A stretch of 64,000 bases of DNA. Origin: Chaetorhynchus papuensis. Lineage: Eukaryota; Chordata; Aves; Passeriformes; Rhipiduridae. The translations under genes and the position numbers were made by a program. Within the stretch, counting starts at the first letter, position 1, and each line of letters opens with the position of its first letter. The stretch lies in contig VWYX01000343.1 of NCBI GenBank assembly GCA_013396525.1, forward strand, positions 741,313 through 805,312. The letters run 5' to 3'. Under the pieces are notes generated by a model. The model did not search any database and was not told the origin of the DNA. It saw only the letters and a program-made list of their open reading frames with translations. Shown here in pieces: positions 48,868-62,000 of the stretch.

Positions 48868-49292
48868 TGTGGTTTAGGAATGGTATTTTCCAATTCAATG
48901 CTGCCACTAAAACCATGTGCTGCTTGGTCCCCCTCCCCTCTGTGGCTGCTGGAGAGGATAACTGGGGGCACAAAAGGCAAAGATGGATTGAGATGAGAAT
49001 AATTTACTAGAAACAGGAATGAAATAAGAAACAAACAGTAACAGCAACAACTCTAATGACAGAAGGTACAAGAAAGGAACGATTCATGTGGAAAAACCCC
49101 CCGACAATAGACAATACTGGATGGCTCTTTCTTCCACTATGGGACCAGGACTGAAACCACTTTTCCCCAGAAGGGACACCTTCTCCTGCCCCTGATGATG
49201 ACACGAGGTGGTATAGATGAACCTCCGGCTCCTAGCCATGTCCCCTCCTGCCTACTGCAAAAATTAACCTTGTCCTGGCTGGGAACAGGACA
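48868..49292 (-). mobile_element. Small solo LTR, minus strand, about 425 bp
   Basis: The plus strand starts TGTGGTTTAGGAATGGTATT, continues through GCCACTAAAACCATGTGCTG and AACAGTAACAGCAACAACTC, and ends TGGCTGGGAACAGGACA. Reverse-complemented, this is a TGTCC...CCACA LTR that I recognise as a songbird family. It is close to full length with both ends present and no internal retroviral sequence. No convincing target duplication is visible. The sense poly(A) signal is not obvious. Confidence 0.8.
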
Positions 49293-52092
49293 AAAGGCTT
49301 TCTTCTTGAGGAGACATTAAGTGGCCAGCTGGTGATGCTAAACAAAGGGAACATCTTGAGCACTGCTGATTGCTAAAAGGATGCTAATTGCAGTGTGAGC
49401 AGAGAACTGCCAGATCAGATCCAGAGAGCTGGCAGGTGGTGATGGTGAAGCAGACAGACTTACAAAAAGCAGGGACAGAATGAAATCTTTTGCTAGTACA
49501 AATGTTCTGACCGTTCCACTTGAACTTCTCTTTTATTTTTTGGATGGCAAACACACTGTGTAATGCCATTCTTTTTTCTTGATAGCCAATTATTATTGTG
49601 AACAGTGTTTTCCAAGCCTGTTAAACAACTAGAAAATACTTGATAAGCCTGCTTGGAAGTCTCAAAGGTCTGCAGAATTGCCATGTTACTTTGAATCTCT
49701 TGGGTATACAATTGCCCTTCCCTGATGGAATGTCCCAGTACTAGTTTGCAATTTGCATGGCATTTTTGACATCATCAGACAGTCCTGGTGCTTATGTGCT
49801 GTGACTGCAGAAAAACACCAGATCTACACACTGCAATGTCTGAGACATTTTACTGCTGGGAAGAGAGGAGTACATCTGTGATATGATTGTCCTGGTAATC
49901 TCCTCTGATCTATGCATCTGGAGGAGCATTGATAAGTGCTCTGAAATCTCTAAGCCTCTCTGATAAACTTGCCTTGTAGCTGAACTCTCCTATATTGTAT
50001 AATGCAGTGGGAATGATGAGGAGTCATTAATTAATCCCATCATAAGAAAATTTTAATGCTCTTATCTGGCATTATCTCACAGCTTGCTAGGGTAGTTTCC
50101 TGGAGGGAAAATGTCTTATGCTCACATTTATGAGTAAATGATTATTGCTGACCTTTGACTCCTGTCCCAAGTAATGGCGAAGTATTTCAGAGATTTTCTT
50201 GGTGAATTGAGCAATGGGAGGGAAAGAAAGGTTACTTTCCTAGGTCAATGGTAAAGACAGATTCTGAGATAAATGGGTGTTCAGTTGCAAAAAGCTGGAG
50301 CTTTGCAGCTCTTTCTGGAAGCTGATGGATCATGTACTTTTGAGTGTAACTCAATGTTCTTTTTGGATACATCCTCTTTGAGAACTAAGTGCCCTTGTTT
50401 TACAGTGTTATTCTAAACTTAGTGTCATTCACTCTGTCATTAATTTTCTGTGGTGTTGTAACAGACTTGCTGGAAAATGTTAGTTTTCAGGAGTAAGGCA
50501 GGCTTCCATTAATTTAAAACTGCACAGTCTATTTTTCATATCTATACTTCAAATTATGGAAATAACTACCTTAGATTATTTTAAAATTATTTAATATACA
50601 TTTTTCCCAAGCCATAAACACAGAAAATTTGTCTGTTCTTCATTACTGAATTGTGCAATTCTGGTAGCAAAGGGGCAGAAATAGCTTTAATGACACAGAA
50701 CAGAATGAAACTTGGGGAATGTAAGAAACTGCTGCCCTCTGGTTGGGGTTACTAGGAGGAGCTGCTGGTGGCTTTTGCTTAGTAAAGTGAATAATTTAGT
50801 AAAGTGAGTCATTTGCTCCTAATTATAACTAGTAAAAGTTAACAGAAGAATGAAGTATTTCCAGAAACATGTAATGTGTTAGTGAGATACAGTTTTAAAG
50901 AAAGTCCTCATTGCTCCTACTTTGTCTAGTTGTACCAACATTCATAGAAGTAATAACTCAATTTTTGTTTTCAAATGCCGGTATTTATTTTATATCCACT
51001 TACAGTGACAGACAGTGAGATACACTTGGCTTTCAATCAGTGACCATGATTTTGACAAGACTGATTTTTTTAAGGGAGTGAAAAAATTCCCTTTTGACAT
51101 ATATTGGATTTTGATAAAATAATTTAGTCTGGAATAAAGAATGTTGTTTGGTTTATCAAAAATTGATGCATGTCTTCCTGCTTGGAAGCAATGACATTTT
51201 CTTGTTATGTAAGTAGAAGATTGGTGTTATGTAAGTAGAAGGCTGGACCTGGAATAGACTTCCGAGTGCTTAGGCTTTGAGTCTCAGATAATGCAAAGAG
51301 TTTAATTAGGTCACTGCAACAGTGGTTTGGGAAGCATCAGGACCCATATGCTGCTTAAAGTGGATCTCTTTGAAACACAGGTGGTTGTATGCAATTGTAA
51401 GAGTATTCAAACAATAAAATTTTAAGTCAGAGTTCTCCAGTCATGATGATCTACTGGCATAAGAACAAATTGTGGAGAGAGGCAATATCCCTTATCACAA
51501 AAAACTCATATGGTTAAAAAACCCCAACAAACAGACTGGTATTCAAACTGAACTTCTTGTTAAATTCATTCTGAGGCTCCACAAATTATCTATTTTACCA
51601 TATTTGTCATTCTTATAGAATTCCGGTCTTATTACCATACAAATACTATAATTGTGTTTTAAATTTATGCTGTTTAAATATCATATATGAGACCGTACAT
51701 TAATGTCAAATACATTATACAAATACAAACCGTGTGTTTATTGAAACTATCTAGAAAATTAAACAATTAGTAAGGAATATTTGAATCATGAATCATTTCA
51801 ATTAGGTTACAAAATTATAGATGATACTGAATGGAGAATATTAAAGGTAGACTACAACTTCAGCATCATGCACATAATTTGATTTTATGAATAATCATTG
51901 AAAGATTTAGACCAAATTTTGGGTTTCATAAAAAAAATGATAGAACTGTGGAGGATAAGTAGAAAACATAAGGAAAATATAGCATAAATTCTGTTGAAGA
52001 AGACTTTTTTTTTATCATGCTCTGATAAAATAGCTGTGTTGCTTTTCTTTCAGACTTAAAAATGTGATGGACCTAATATCTGTAGAACTCAC
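49293..52092. other. Unique AT-rich non-coding DNA
   Basis: No gene or interspersed repeat recognised. A 22-bp tandem duplication lies at 51203-51246. Confidence 0.55.
51203..51246. repeat. Tandem duplication, 22 bp x 2
   Basis: Copies 51203-51224 and 51225-51246 both start TGTTATGTAAGTAGAAG and differ only at two bases near the end. Confidence 0.9.
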
Positions 52093-52689
52093 TGCTGGGG
52101 AATATTCCCAGTGCAGGCAGCTCAGTGAGCAGCTGCAGTGCAAATTGCAGGTTGTGCCCTGGGTGGGGGGAAATGGCTGGAGCCCCCAGCAATGAGCCAT
52201 GACCTGGCACTGACCCTTTGCCTAACAGAGGACACAGGGACCTGTGGGGCTGGATGGCCAGTCACCCAGAGACTCTGTAGAACCCAAATAACCAAGGAGA
52301 AGGTCCCAGGCCCGAAATTGCCATTGGAATATAAGGCACATATAAAGGGCATGAAGCATGTGTGAGGAACACGTGCTCAGACTGTAAGGGTACAGAAAGC
52401 CTGGAGGCACCCAGCCTGACTTGTAATCATGTTGCTGCACTACAATTAAATTCCTGAAAGGAACCAGACCTCTGTGACTCTGCTACAGGAAATCTGGGCC
52501 TGAACCAGTGAGAGAAACTTGTCTGACTCCGTGTAGGGGGAACCAAGCAGGGCACTGGAGCTGCTCACTGGAGCTGCTCACTGGAGCTGCCTGCTGCAAA
52601 GGTGCTTCAGTTCCAGCAGTAAGTCTGGGGTGGTGCAAGTGGGACTCCAAGAATGGCTCCTGGATGGTCGGACAGGGAATTTCCTTTAC
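52093..52689 (+). mobile_element. LTR-like arm, left half of an inverted pair
   Basis: About 600 bp that align with the reverse complement of 52841-53342 along their whole length. Shared blocks include AGCTCAGTG followed by AGCAGCTGCAGTG, the CCATGACCTG...ACCCTTTGC segment, and CCAAGAATGGCTCCTG next to ATGGTC. The arm has retroviral-LTR architecture on the plus strand: a start at TGCTGGGG, a TATAAA at 52341-52346 and an ATTAAA at 52445-52450, about 100 bp apart. The last 60 bases before the centre look like a leader downstream of an LTR. I do not recognise the family with certainty. A terminal inverted repeat of a DNA transposon is the alternative. Confidence 0.6.
52553..52591. repeat. 13-bp x 3 tandem repeat inside the left arm
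   Basis: CACTGGAGCTGCT occurs at 52553-52565 and 52566-52578, and with one change at 52579-52591. The opposite arm lacks this triplication, which helps explain the unequal arm lengths. Confidence 0.93.
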
Positions 52690-52840
52690 AATGGGAAAGT
52701 GGCAGTACTGACACTACACAAATTTCTGTATCATCCAGATAGATTAGTAAGATCATAGTTGTAATAGAAAACTTCACTGTCACCAGCTCAGTTAGTGTCT
52801 CTCTTGCGGCACCATACCACTTAGGCTTTAGTGATCTTAG

Positions 52841-53342
52841 GGAAACTTTCCTGACTGACCATTCAGGAGCCATTCTTGGAGCCTTGCACCACTTAAGCTG
52901 GGACTGGACTGAGGCCCCTTCACAGCTACACATCCCACACTCACACCCTCAGACCACGTTTCCTCACTGGCTAGCCCCAGGTTTCCCTTATCAGTCTCAG
53001 ACGTCCTGATCCTTAAAATAATTAAATCTTGGAGCAATAACAAAATAACAGCTCAAGCTGTGTGCCTCCAAGGAGGGACCCCAGACGAAGGAACCCCATG
53101 GCTTTTATACCCTCTAAGTCTAAGGATGGGAAAGTCTGGGGTCATCAGCTCCTGCTGTGTCTCTGGATGTCCAGTCCCCTGGCTGGACCACAAGTCCCCA
53201 GGCCCTTTGTTATGCAAAGGGTTGACAGGTCATGGCCTCTTGCCTTGGGCTCCGGCTCAGGCTCCTGCCCCTCCAGAGCTCAACCTGCAGCTCACACTGC
53301 AGCTGCACACTGAGCTACGGGCACTGAATATGTTCTTTGACA
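52841..53342 (-). mobile_element. LTR-like arm, right half of an inverted pair
   Basis: Minus-strand homologue of 52093-52689, diverged by an estimated 30-35 percent overall with several blocks nearly identical. On the minus strand it starts TGTCAAAGAACATATTC and has a TATAAAA at 53103-53109. Where the left arm has ATTAAA it reads ATTTAAT, so its poly(A) signal is damaged. Both arms read inward toward a 150-bp centre (52690-52840), the reverse of the direct-repeat layout of a normal provirus. The 172-codon plus-strand frame at 53060-53578 is antisense to this arm and runs past it; I do not regard it as a gene. Confidence 0.6.
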
Positions 53343-54700
53343 CCTTTGACATGGATTTGATGTTCAGCCTGTCAGCTCAGCACCTAGGAGAAGAAAAGTT
53401 TATTCAGCTGTCCAAAACCACGAAGGAACAAAATGTCAATTTATTAATGATGCTGGCTTATTCAGTACAAACCCTATTATTTGGGAGCTTCTCTTTTCCT
53501 GCAGAACACCTTGCTAAACCAAGATCTGGCCAATTAAGCTGTAAGTTAATAGCTTTTCTGCTCCTGGTTGCTTGCTGAGACAGGTTGTCTTAAAAAGTTG
53601 TGGAAGGCAGTTTTCAGAGTCCTGTTGCTGATCTAATGCATTTTTCCTTTGAAATATGAAAAGTAGAAATAGTTTCTTCCAGGTTTCTCTTCAAAGAGAG
53701 CACTGTTTTTGAGCATGTTGTCCTTTTGACTGCTGCTGAAGGATGTTTTCATGTATTATGTAGTAAAATATTTAAGTTCAATCAGCCACTTGAAAATCTT
53801 AATGCAACTTATTTTTTACACTTTTTTTTTTCTTTTTAAATTTTGCTTTATTTTGTTGGTACTTTATGCTTTCCACTTACTCATTAGGTGTCTCTGGGCT
53901 GTCCTAAAATATCTAACTGTGCTGCTGCATACCTTGCATTACATTCTACTTCTAATAACTGAAATTAATCATATGTGATCTCTTAAAAGTCACAGAACCA
54001 GACTTCTGCTGAAAATATTTCTTCTGCTTTTATGGAATTTTAAAATTTGTTCATCAAATACATCATGGTGTATGTAATAGTGACTTTAAAAATGTTACAT
54101 GCATGAGAAACTGTACATGTATCTATTCTTAGAACATTTCTCATTTGTATGGAACAGAGGAATAGTTATTTAATTTGAAAAGAATCTCTTATCCTAGTGT
54201 AGAAGTACCCAGAAGAACATCCTGGTCCTTTTTTATATACAGATGAATAAAAGTGTAGTAGTTCATTACCTCTGCCAATTCTTTTGGTTTTATTTTTTTT
54301 TTCCCTTTTTTTCTCTTCTGAAGTAAAATGAAGGACAATTTGTTCTGCTGTGGAAAGCTGTTTAAAGTCACTAATTGCTTGAATAGCATACATAATTTTT
54401 ATGCTAGTACATAAAATTTATGTAACATGAACACTTCTCAGTCATGAGAAGTTCTGGGAGGTAAAATGAGCTATCATTTGAGGAGGAGCATGAGAAGACA
54501 GGGATGGTGTAGGCAGTGAGCAGGCAAAAGCTGCAGTCTCTGGGTAAAGGTAGGAACAAGCAGTGTTTCAAAGACCAGAGTGGAGGCCAGTGAGGTGAGA
54601 AGGTGGCAGGAGAAAAGAGCACTATGAGCAGTTTTGGGAACTGCTGCTCTCAGCTGTAGTGTGCCCCCTGTAAATCAAACTGTGTCAAGGCCCTGAGCTG
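53343..54700. other. Unique AT-rich non-coding DNA
   Basis: No gene or interspersed repeat recognised; T-rich runs lie near 53.8 and 54.3 kb. Confidence 0.55.
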
Positions 54701-55080
54701 TCACAGAATCACAGAATGAACTAGGTAGGAAAAGACCTTTGAGATCATCAAGTCCACCTGTGACCTAACCTAACCTCTCCTCATCAACTAAACCATGGCA
54801 CTAAGTGCCACGTCCAGTCTTTTTTAAAACATGTCCAGGGACAGTGACTCCACCACCTCCCTGGGCAGATGATTCCAGTGCCCAATCACTCTTTCAGTGA
54901 AGAATTTTTTTCCTGATGTCCAACCTAAACTTCCCCTGGCACAGCTTAAGACTGTCCTCTCATTCTGTCAATGGTTGCCTGGGAGAAGAGACTGATCCTC
55001 ACCTGGCTACAACAACCTTTCAGGCAGTTGTAGAAATAAAGTCTCCCCGTCTCCTTTTTTCCAGGCTAAACAACCCCCGT
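54701..55080 (-). mobile_element. CR1 LINE 3' fragment, minus strand
   Basis: The left edge is a CR1 terminus, TCACAGAATCACAGAATGA, followed by AAAGACCTTTGAGATCATC. It continues through AGTGACTCCACCACCTCCCT and GTGAAGAATTTTTTTCCTG to the CCAGGCTAAACAACCCC block, where it stops. The orientation is minus. About 380 bp of 3' end remain. Confidence 0.94.
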
Positions 55081-55921
55081 ATGTGTCATTACACATATAC
55101 TGAGTTTAGAATTGCAGGCAAGAGGGAAGAGAGATGGTGTTTCAGACAAGTTGTCTCTAGGGCAATATCAGATTATGTGCAATTTTTAATAATGTTAAGT
55201 GGGACCATATTTTTAATCCAGGATCTGAAATTAGCTGTGACTTTATGGAGTAGAGGGCATCCTTGTTTATGACGTTTATAAAGTTTGTAAGACTTGGGAA
55301 GCAGATAACAAATACTCTGAGCCTGAATAGAGAAAATGGCTTATGACTAATAAGAGTAGAAAGAACACTTCTAGTTAAGATTTAAAGGTGATAACTAAGC
55401 CTTGAAATTACTCAAAACTCAGCTCTCTAAATAGGACTTTTACACTGAAATGACATGGCTGAAAAGTGTTTACTCTGAGAAAAAATCGTGATGTATCTCT
55501 GAACCATGTCATGTTTTATTACATAGTTTTTTTTCAGAAGCTATTTGCATCACAAAGCAGGGCTCTCATGGAGCTGTAGCGTTTGTGAATTTTATTTACA
55601 CTATGACGAAAATAGGGGCAAATTACTGCAGCTGAACACATCTAAAAGGTTAGAGGAGGGCAGATAAGAGAAATGTGTCTCCAAAACTCTGCCTGTGGAT
55701 CTTTCCTTGACCTAAAGCCTGATACTGCTTCTGACACAGGGCAGTAATTTTTTTCCTGTCTTTCAAAAGCTAAGAAGGATGTTAGATATATGTTAATTAT
55801 ATTTGTGTAATTTTATAAAGTCACAGTGAATTATGCTCTTTGCACCTTGAGAAAAGGCAAGGAATATTTCCTTTATTTTGTTGTATGCTGAAATTTCTCA
55901 GAAATTATCTGCCGTAATGGG
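55081..55921. other. Unique AT-rich spacer between two CR1 tails
   Basis: No gene or repeat recognised over 840 bp. Confidence 0.6.
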
Positions 55922-56040
55922 TCATAGAATCATAAAATATCCTGAGTTGGAAGGGAAACACAGGGATCACTGATGACCATTCTGGGCCTCCACAGCAAAG
56001 CCCCAATATTCTCACCATGTGCCTGAGGGCACTGTGCCAA
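55922..56040 (-). mobile_element. Very short CR1 LINE 3' tail, minus strand
   Basis: Starts TCATAGAATCATAAAATATC then CTGAGTTGGAAGG and ends after CACCATGTGCCTGAGGGC. This is the terminal 120 bp of the same CR1 type as the copy at 6898-7778, different from the neighbouring tail at 54.7 kb. Two independent insertions are therefore implied. Confidence 0.9.
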
Positions 56041-59000
56041 GAAGTCATCATTCAGAAAAACTGAGGAGACATGATTGGATTGTGGCTGTGAATACACACC
56101 TATTGCTAACAGTAAAACCTCACCTGATACATTCTAGTATGGTATTTGTTTTTTCTCATGGCTGCTTTATTCTGGTAGCTTATACTTACCCTTGGCTAAT
56201 CAATACATGCAAATCCATCTCCTCTTCAGTTATTTCCTGTTGAGAATGTTACTGTTTGTAAGTCCCTTTATACTAATCTCTTAATAAAAAATTTGCATTT
56301 CATAAATTTGAATGTTCAGCGTGCCTTACTTGTCTCCTCAAGGTCCTTTAATTCTTATACTGCTCTGGTCTTTTTCTGTGTTATCAGTGATTTCTCACTT
56401 GCATGTAATTAGTACTTGCCCATTATTTTGGCAGAGCTGTTAGGGAAAATGGTAGGTAACATCAATCTCAAAACAAGTTATTGCATTATTCAGCTGATGT
56501 GATTTTCTCCACTTTGATACTTTTCCTTCTAGTATATTATTTACTTACAGCAAATTTATTAATTATTTGCTCTAGAATCCCTTTTGTGATTCTGGTATTT
56601 TTCATTTTTACTAATAAGACCCCATGCTGTGAAGAAGCAAGGACTTCACCATAGGTAACTGGTTTCACTTGCCTAGAAAGCAGATTCTCCTAAACTATAT
56701 CCTATTCTCCTGACAGAAATCTCTCAAACCATCACTTCCATTTTACTTCACCAAAGTTTGAGTTTTAAACCTTGCAGAGATCTGAAATTTGTGGGTTTGT
56801 CTCGATACACAGAAAGTTCAAGTGCTTTACAGAATATTTTAATAAAAGTAGCTGTGTTTGTAAATCTTAATAGAGCTTAAGAATTTGGTTTTCATGATGG
56901 CAGCATTCCCACTGGTAGAACTTAAAATTTCTAAAATTGCTGCTGCTTCTGTTAAAATAGTAGTTTTAAAATGTGCCAAATACTGTGAAAAATATTTTGA
57001 AAAAAGGTCTGAAATTTAAACTGCTTGTAAAAGTGGAGCTGCATTTAGATTTTCACTACCGCTGTTTCCTTTTAAAAAAAGGATGCCATGATGATCAGGA
57101 TTAACAAGCAGTGACACTGTGTTTTAAAGAAAAAACACTTTTTCTCTTCCAGAAAATGAGCAACTTTTTCTGCTCATTTCTATTCTGTCTTGGGGTCTTT
57201 ACCTGATTGTATTCTCCTTCTGCTTGTAGGTCACTAGCTGCAATCTTTTCTTAGGTTGAGTTGAGTTGTGTCACTCCGTTGACCATTCCTTGACATTTTC
57301 TTCCCTGTGATAAAATGTGAACCAAGAGAAATTCATTGTAGGTTTTGCCAATGAAGCTTCTCATCAAACAGCAATGCTAAATATCATAATGTAATGGGTC
57401 TATAGTTAGCCTTGTTAATCTATGGTGCTCATTAATTGGTGCAGTAACACGATAATATTCTAATTCTGTATTATATTTATCTCTGGATTTTCAACTTTGA
57501 CATCCTAAGAGGGGATGACGGAATTTCAGTACCAGATTTATGAGAAAAATAGGTGAAAGAATACCTGCTCTTGGTGTCTTTATCCACAGGCTTTCATGAA
57601 TGGAAGTAATTGTGAGTATGGACTGAATTTTTCTACTGGGTTTTGGCTTGTGGGACTGAGGGGCTAAAGGGCTGAGGGACTATGCTGGGACTGCTGGAAT
57701 CAGCTGTGCCTGGCTTGGGGCAGCCTGAGCCTCTTCTCTTACTGAGGCAGCAAGTCCTCTGTTCTTGATGTGCTCTCTCTGTCCTCTGAATTTACCTAGA
57801 GTCATTCTGCTGGCCTCAGCACCCTGAGAAGGGCTGCAGGTAACAGGGGAACCTTAATTACGGGAACTGTGTACCACAGCAGTGTTTGTCTGTCTTTAAA
57901 GCCATTTGTCTGTCTTTAAAGGTCCACAAAGATTTCTCTCCCTGGTGTACTCAATTTCTAGCATATCATACCTCATGTTTTATTTTGTTTAACTTATTTA
58001 TGGACCTCTGTCCTGTAATTAATTGTTTCTGTCATAGATAATCCTTTGTCAGCAGTTTCTGGTCACTTTGGAACAAGACACCAAGTATGTCACCGACTTG
58101 TTGATCCAGTGAGGTATCAGGAGAACATTATTATACCTGTCAAATCTATGCATGCTTTTCCATCAAGCTTGCATGGCTTACTAATCACTACCAAGAATTA
58201 AAAACAGCATTTGGAAAGGAAGACCTGTGCTAAGAATGTTTTAACACAGAAACTTTCTGAAGACAGGGATGGTTTTCAGACTCTGTTTCTGTCTTCTATA
58301 AATGAATTTGTGCTTTTATGCTGAAGTTTAAAATAAGGTGCTCTTGTCAGTAGAAATACTGGGATTTGGATGTCAATGATAGCAGCCTTAGAGTGATGGA
58401 TCCAAAAAATCTGGAAAATGTTTTCTATGCATGGAAATGCTGCTCCTTACCTGGCATGTAAAATATTTCTACAAAATATACCTTTATACATATGTAGTAT
58501 ACAGTCTGTCCTAACTAGCGTTCAGAAGTATCTATAACCCGTTCTTCCCTTTCCCTCTGACAAATTGTACATACAAAATCAGGCCTACTGCACAAATAAC
58601 ATTTGCAATAACTGTGATTGCTCTGACTACTCAGAGCATTAAATTGTATGGATGTTTGAAGCTGAATTGGGTTATAAAAACAAATCACACACTTTTGCTT
58701 TTAGTTACAACAAATCAAATAATATAACAGCTTCCCTGTATCATTTTCTTATATGCTTATTTAAACAGCACAAGGGAAATTTTTGTAGCTTGGTGTGTGT
58801 AAAATTTATCACCAGCTGCAAATATCAGGAGCTGTGTCTAAGAAAAACTGTTTTCTTACATATAGAAAGGGGAAAGAGAAAGAGTGGGGCGTGTGGCTTT
58901 CTCAGAAGTGGAGAGTAAGACTATAAAAATCTTAAATGCAGTTAATTGTGGACAAAATAAGCGGCCACAAATATTTAGTTCTGGATGTTGCTTAAAGGGC

Positions 59001-62000
59001 TTCCTGGAAGTGCCTGAAAAAAAATCCTTACCACCTATAAATTAGGGTCAATATTAAAGGCAAGCCTGGGTATAGTATGAAATCAGTTCTATGCATAGAT
59101 TAGCCAAGATTTGGTATCTGCTCTCAGATACTTCCCTTTGCTTCCCACATTCAAATAGATATGCTTGGCTTCTACTTCACATTTATGGTTACGGACCCTG
59201 AAACTCTGGCCAAGGCATAAACAAACGAGTAACCACAATTATCTCTCTTCTGGTCTTTTTTTTTAAACTGCACTATAGGATTGTAGCTATGTTTCAGAAT
59301 ATATATTCATCATATCTGAAAATCTGGCTCATTTAATTCTTATAAAACAGGCAGACCTAAAATGCATTTTTTTGCCATTTCCCATGTATTCGTCTTTTCC
59401 TTCCTAATTTTTCTTTATCCAGCAGACGGAATATTTCAAACTATATAGCTCCTAACAGCAGTTCAGTTTTGAACCTCTAAAGTCCCTACTGAACTTGCAA
59501 TAGCACTTTAACACATTGTATGAAATGTTTCTAATCCTCAAGTATTTTGAAGATGCCAATTTTTTTCTGTTTACTTGAGTTGCAGGACCCTGTTCAATTT
59601 GCTGTGTTGCTGCAGGCAGAGAGACAATTACTGATTTCTGCTGTCAAGAGAATGATGGGTAATCTCTGTTCCCCCTGGGCTAACAGACCTGCCTTCCCAT
59701 GCAGCCAACAGAGAGAAAGCTGAGCCAACTTCTCTCTTCCTGCAATGTTGGCTCTAGCTCCCTCATGCAAACTGCATAACATCCTGTCTTGTTATGACCC
59801 CCAGCTCACTGCTTTTTTTATACACTGGAGATAAAATCCACCACAAAGATTTATTATGACTTAAAAAATGTGATACCGGAGAGGCAATTTTTCCTGTTAA
59901 AGAATAAGAAAATGGGGCAGTCTAGCACTATTTCAGAATTGAAATAGTTGAGTCTTAGAGTTTTGCATAGTCATTTTACTCCTGTTTTTTAACAAACTTA
60001 AAAGGAAAAAATCCTTTATGAAACTTCTGGTCAAACTCTATTCTGACCGTGTGATCTCTTTTTCCTGACTGTGAGCTATATTGTTTTTTAGAGTGACTCA
60101 AAGTGAATGATTTGAGTTATTAGCACCTATAAAAATAGTTTTAATGGGTGTAAATTTACCATTAATTCTGTTTACCATTTATACTGTTGACCTCAGCATT
60201 GTGGGAAAGCTGGAGAACAGCTTTGCAGAGAATGACCTCTGGGCCCTGCTGGGCCCTGAGTTGACGGTGAGCCAATACTGCGACCTTAGAGCAAAGATGG
60301 CCATACATATTGTCATTGATATTATCTTTCTCAGTGAGAAGAATTTTTGGAAAATAGTGGGGTAGATGAAGAGGGTGTCTTCATCTGTAATTCCTGTAAT
60401 CCTTTTAATCTACACTAGCACTGCATACCAAATAAGTATTTTTGCATCTGGCTTTCAGCAATACTGATAAGGTTACAGATCATGCAGAAAATTAGGGTCC
60501 ATATATAAGCACTAATTTTCAGTTGATTCAAATATATAGTAGAAGTGTCTTATTATCTCTCTCTTCACCCAAACCGATTGCATTTTTCTCCAAGGAGTTT
60601 TGATTTAGAGCAGTTTGATCTAGCTTTCCTGGCACTTTTTCTCTAAGTACAAAAGGAAGCAGGACTACCTTTTGCATTTAGGTCTAGAACCATTTTGGTT
60701 TATGTTTTTACACCTGCCTCTAAAAAACTTGTTGTCATAAAACAGATGAAAGAATCATACTAAGTGTCAGATGACATGCTTGCTATCCTGGATCTGGACT
60801 CTAATTTATTTTTAAACAAATTTTGATTTTTAAAAAACTGCTCTAAAACTTTCTGACAAGCCTATTCATAATATACTTTAGATTCCTTAAATTATTCAGG
60901 CTTTAGGAAAAGGTATTGTGAGCCATTGTTTTTTATAAATGTCTAATTTTGTGACACCTTATAATGAGTTAAAAATGTCAAGGTAAATTTTTCAGTTTAT
61001 CATATTCAGTTTCTTTTTTAGAAGCTATATCTCATTCTGGCAATTTCCTTGTACATTTGAACTTTGCACGTACAGCATGCAGCGGTTTGGTAACTGAGGT
61101 GCAGCAGCCTAAAAGCCACGGTGAATAAAGTCATCTTAGAATGCCTTCTTTGCATTCTCTTCCATTCAGTAACACATCAAATGATCGTTTTGACAAGAAT
61201 TTTATGAGACTGAAATGAAAAGTGGCTATGACGTGATAAACCTGAGGGTCAACTTAAATGAGAATTACTATTTGCTTAGGTATTTGGAACATGAAAACAT
61301 CATAAATTTGTTTTTGTAGAGTCCTTACAAAATTAGATATTTATAATAGATGAATGAGCCTTAGTTGTCAGTATGCCTCCTCTCTGCTGCTTTTCAAATT
61401 CCTAAAACGGAAGGAATCCTAATGGATGCATTAAAATTAGCTGCTACAACTTTGCTTCAAATAAAACATAGGCAATTTCATTATGCACTTTCTTGAGGAT
61501 ATTAGCAAAATGTAATTATGAAAGGAAATATATTTAATACATGCTTTTTACCAAAACCTAAGGTAAATGGACAAGGTTTTAAGCTTACTCTAGGTTAAAT
61601 TCAGGCCAAATAACTTTGTTAAAAAGGAAAGCAAGCCCAGGTCTTCTTGAGCCCTAAACAGGCTGCTTTATCTTCCTCTGAGATTAACAAAAAGAAATAA
61701 GATAACCTGTTGTTATGCTAATGTATTATGATAAAACCCCAGATGTATTTATTCTGATTTTATAGTGTGGAAACTATCGCAGATTAGTTCAGAGGAATGC
61801 AGGTGCCTCTCTAGTGTGTGGCATGTAAGGGTAAGATGTTAGCTGGGAAGGCTTACTGTTATGCAATCAAGGAAAGTTTTATTTAACTAAGGGTGTTGAT
61901 TAGGTAATTTTTTAGGAATAAAATAATGAACTGTCTCAAGTGAGTGGTGAGAGGAATACTACGTGAACAAATTAAAGTGTGAAACATCATTAAGACTTGT

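Noticed and set aside
52655..52893. Precursor microRNA hairpin from the inner arms
   Set aside because: The loop is about 150 bp and the pairing arms extend over hundreds of bases with many mismatches, which fits an inverted repeat pair and not a microRNA precursor.
53060..53578. 172-codon plus-strand frame, the longest but one in the window, as a gene
   Set aside because: More than half is antisense to the right LTR-like arm, no domain is recognisable, and the GC-richer composition there lowers stop-codon frequency.
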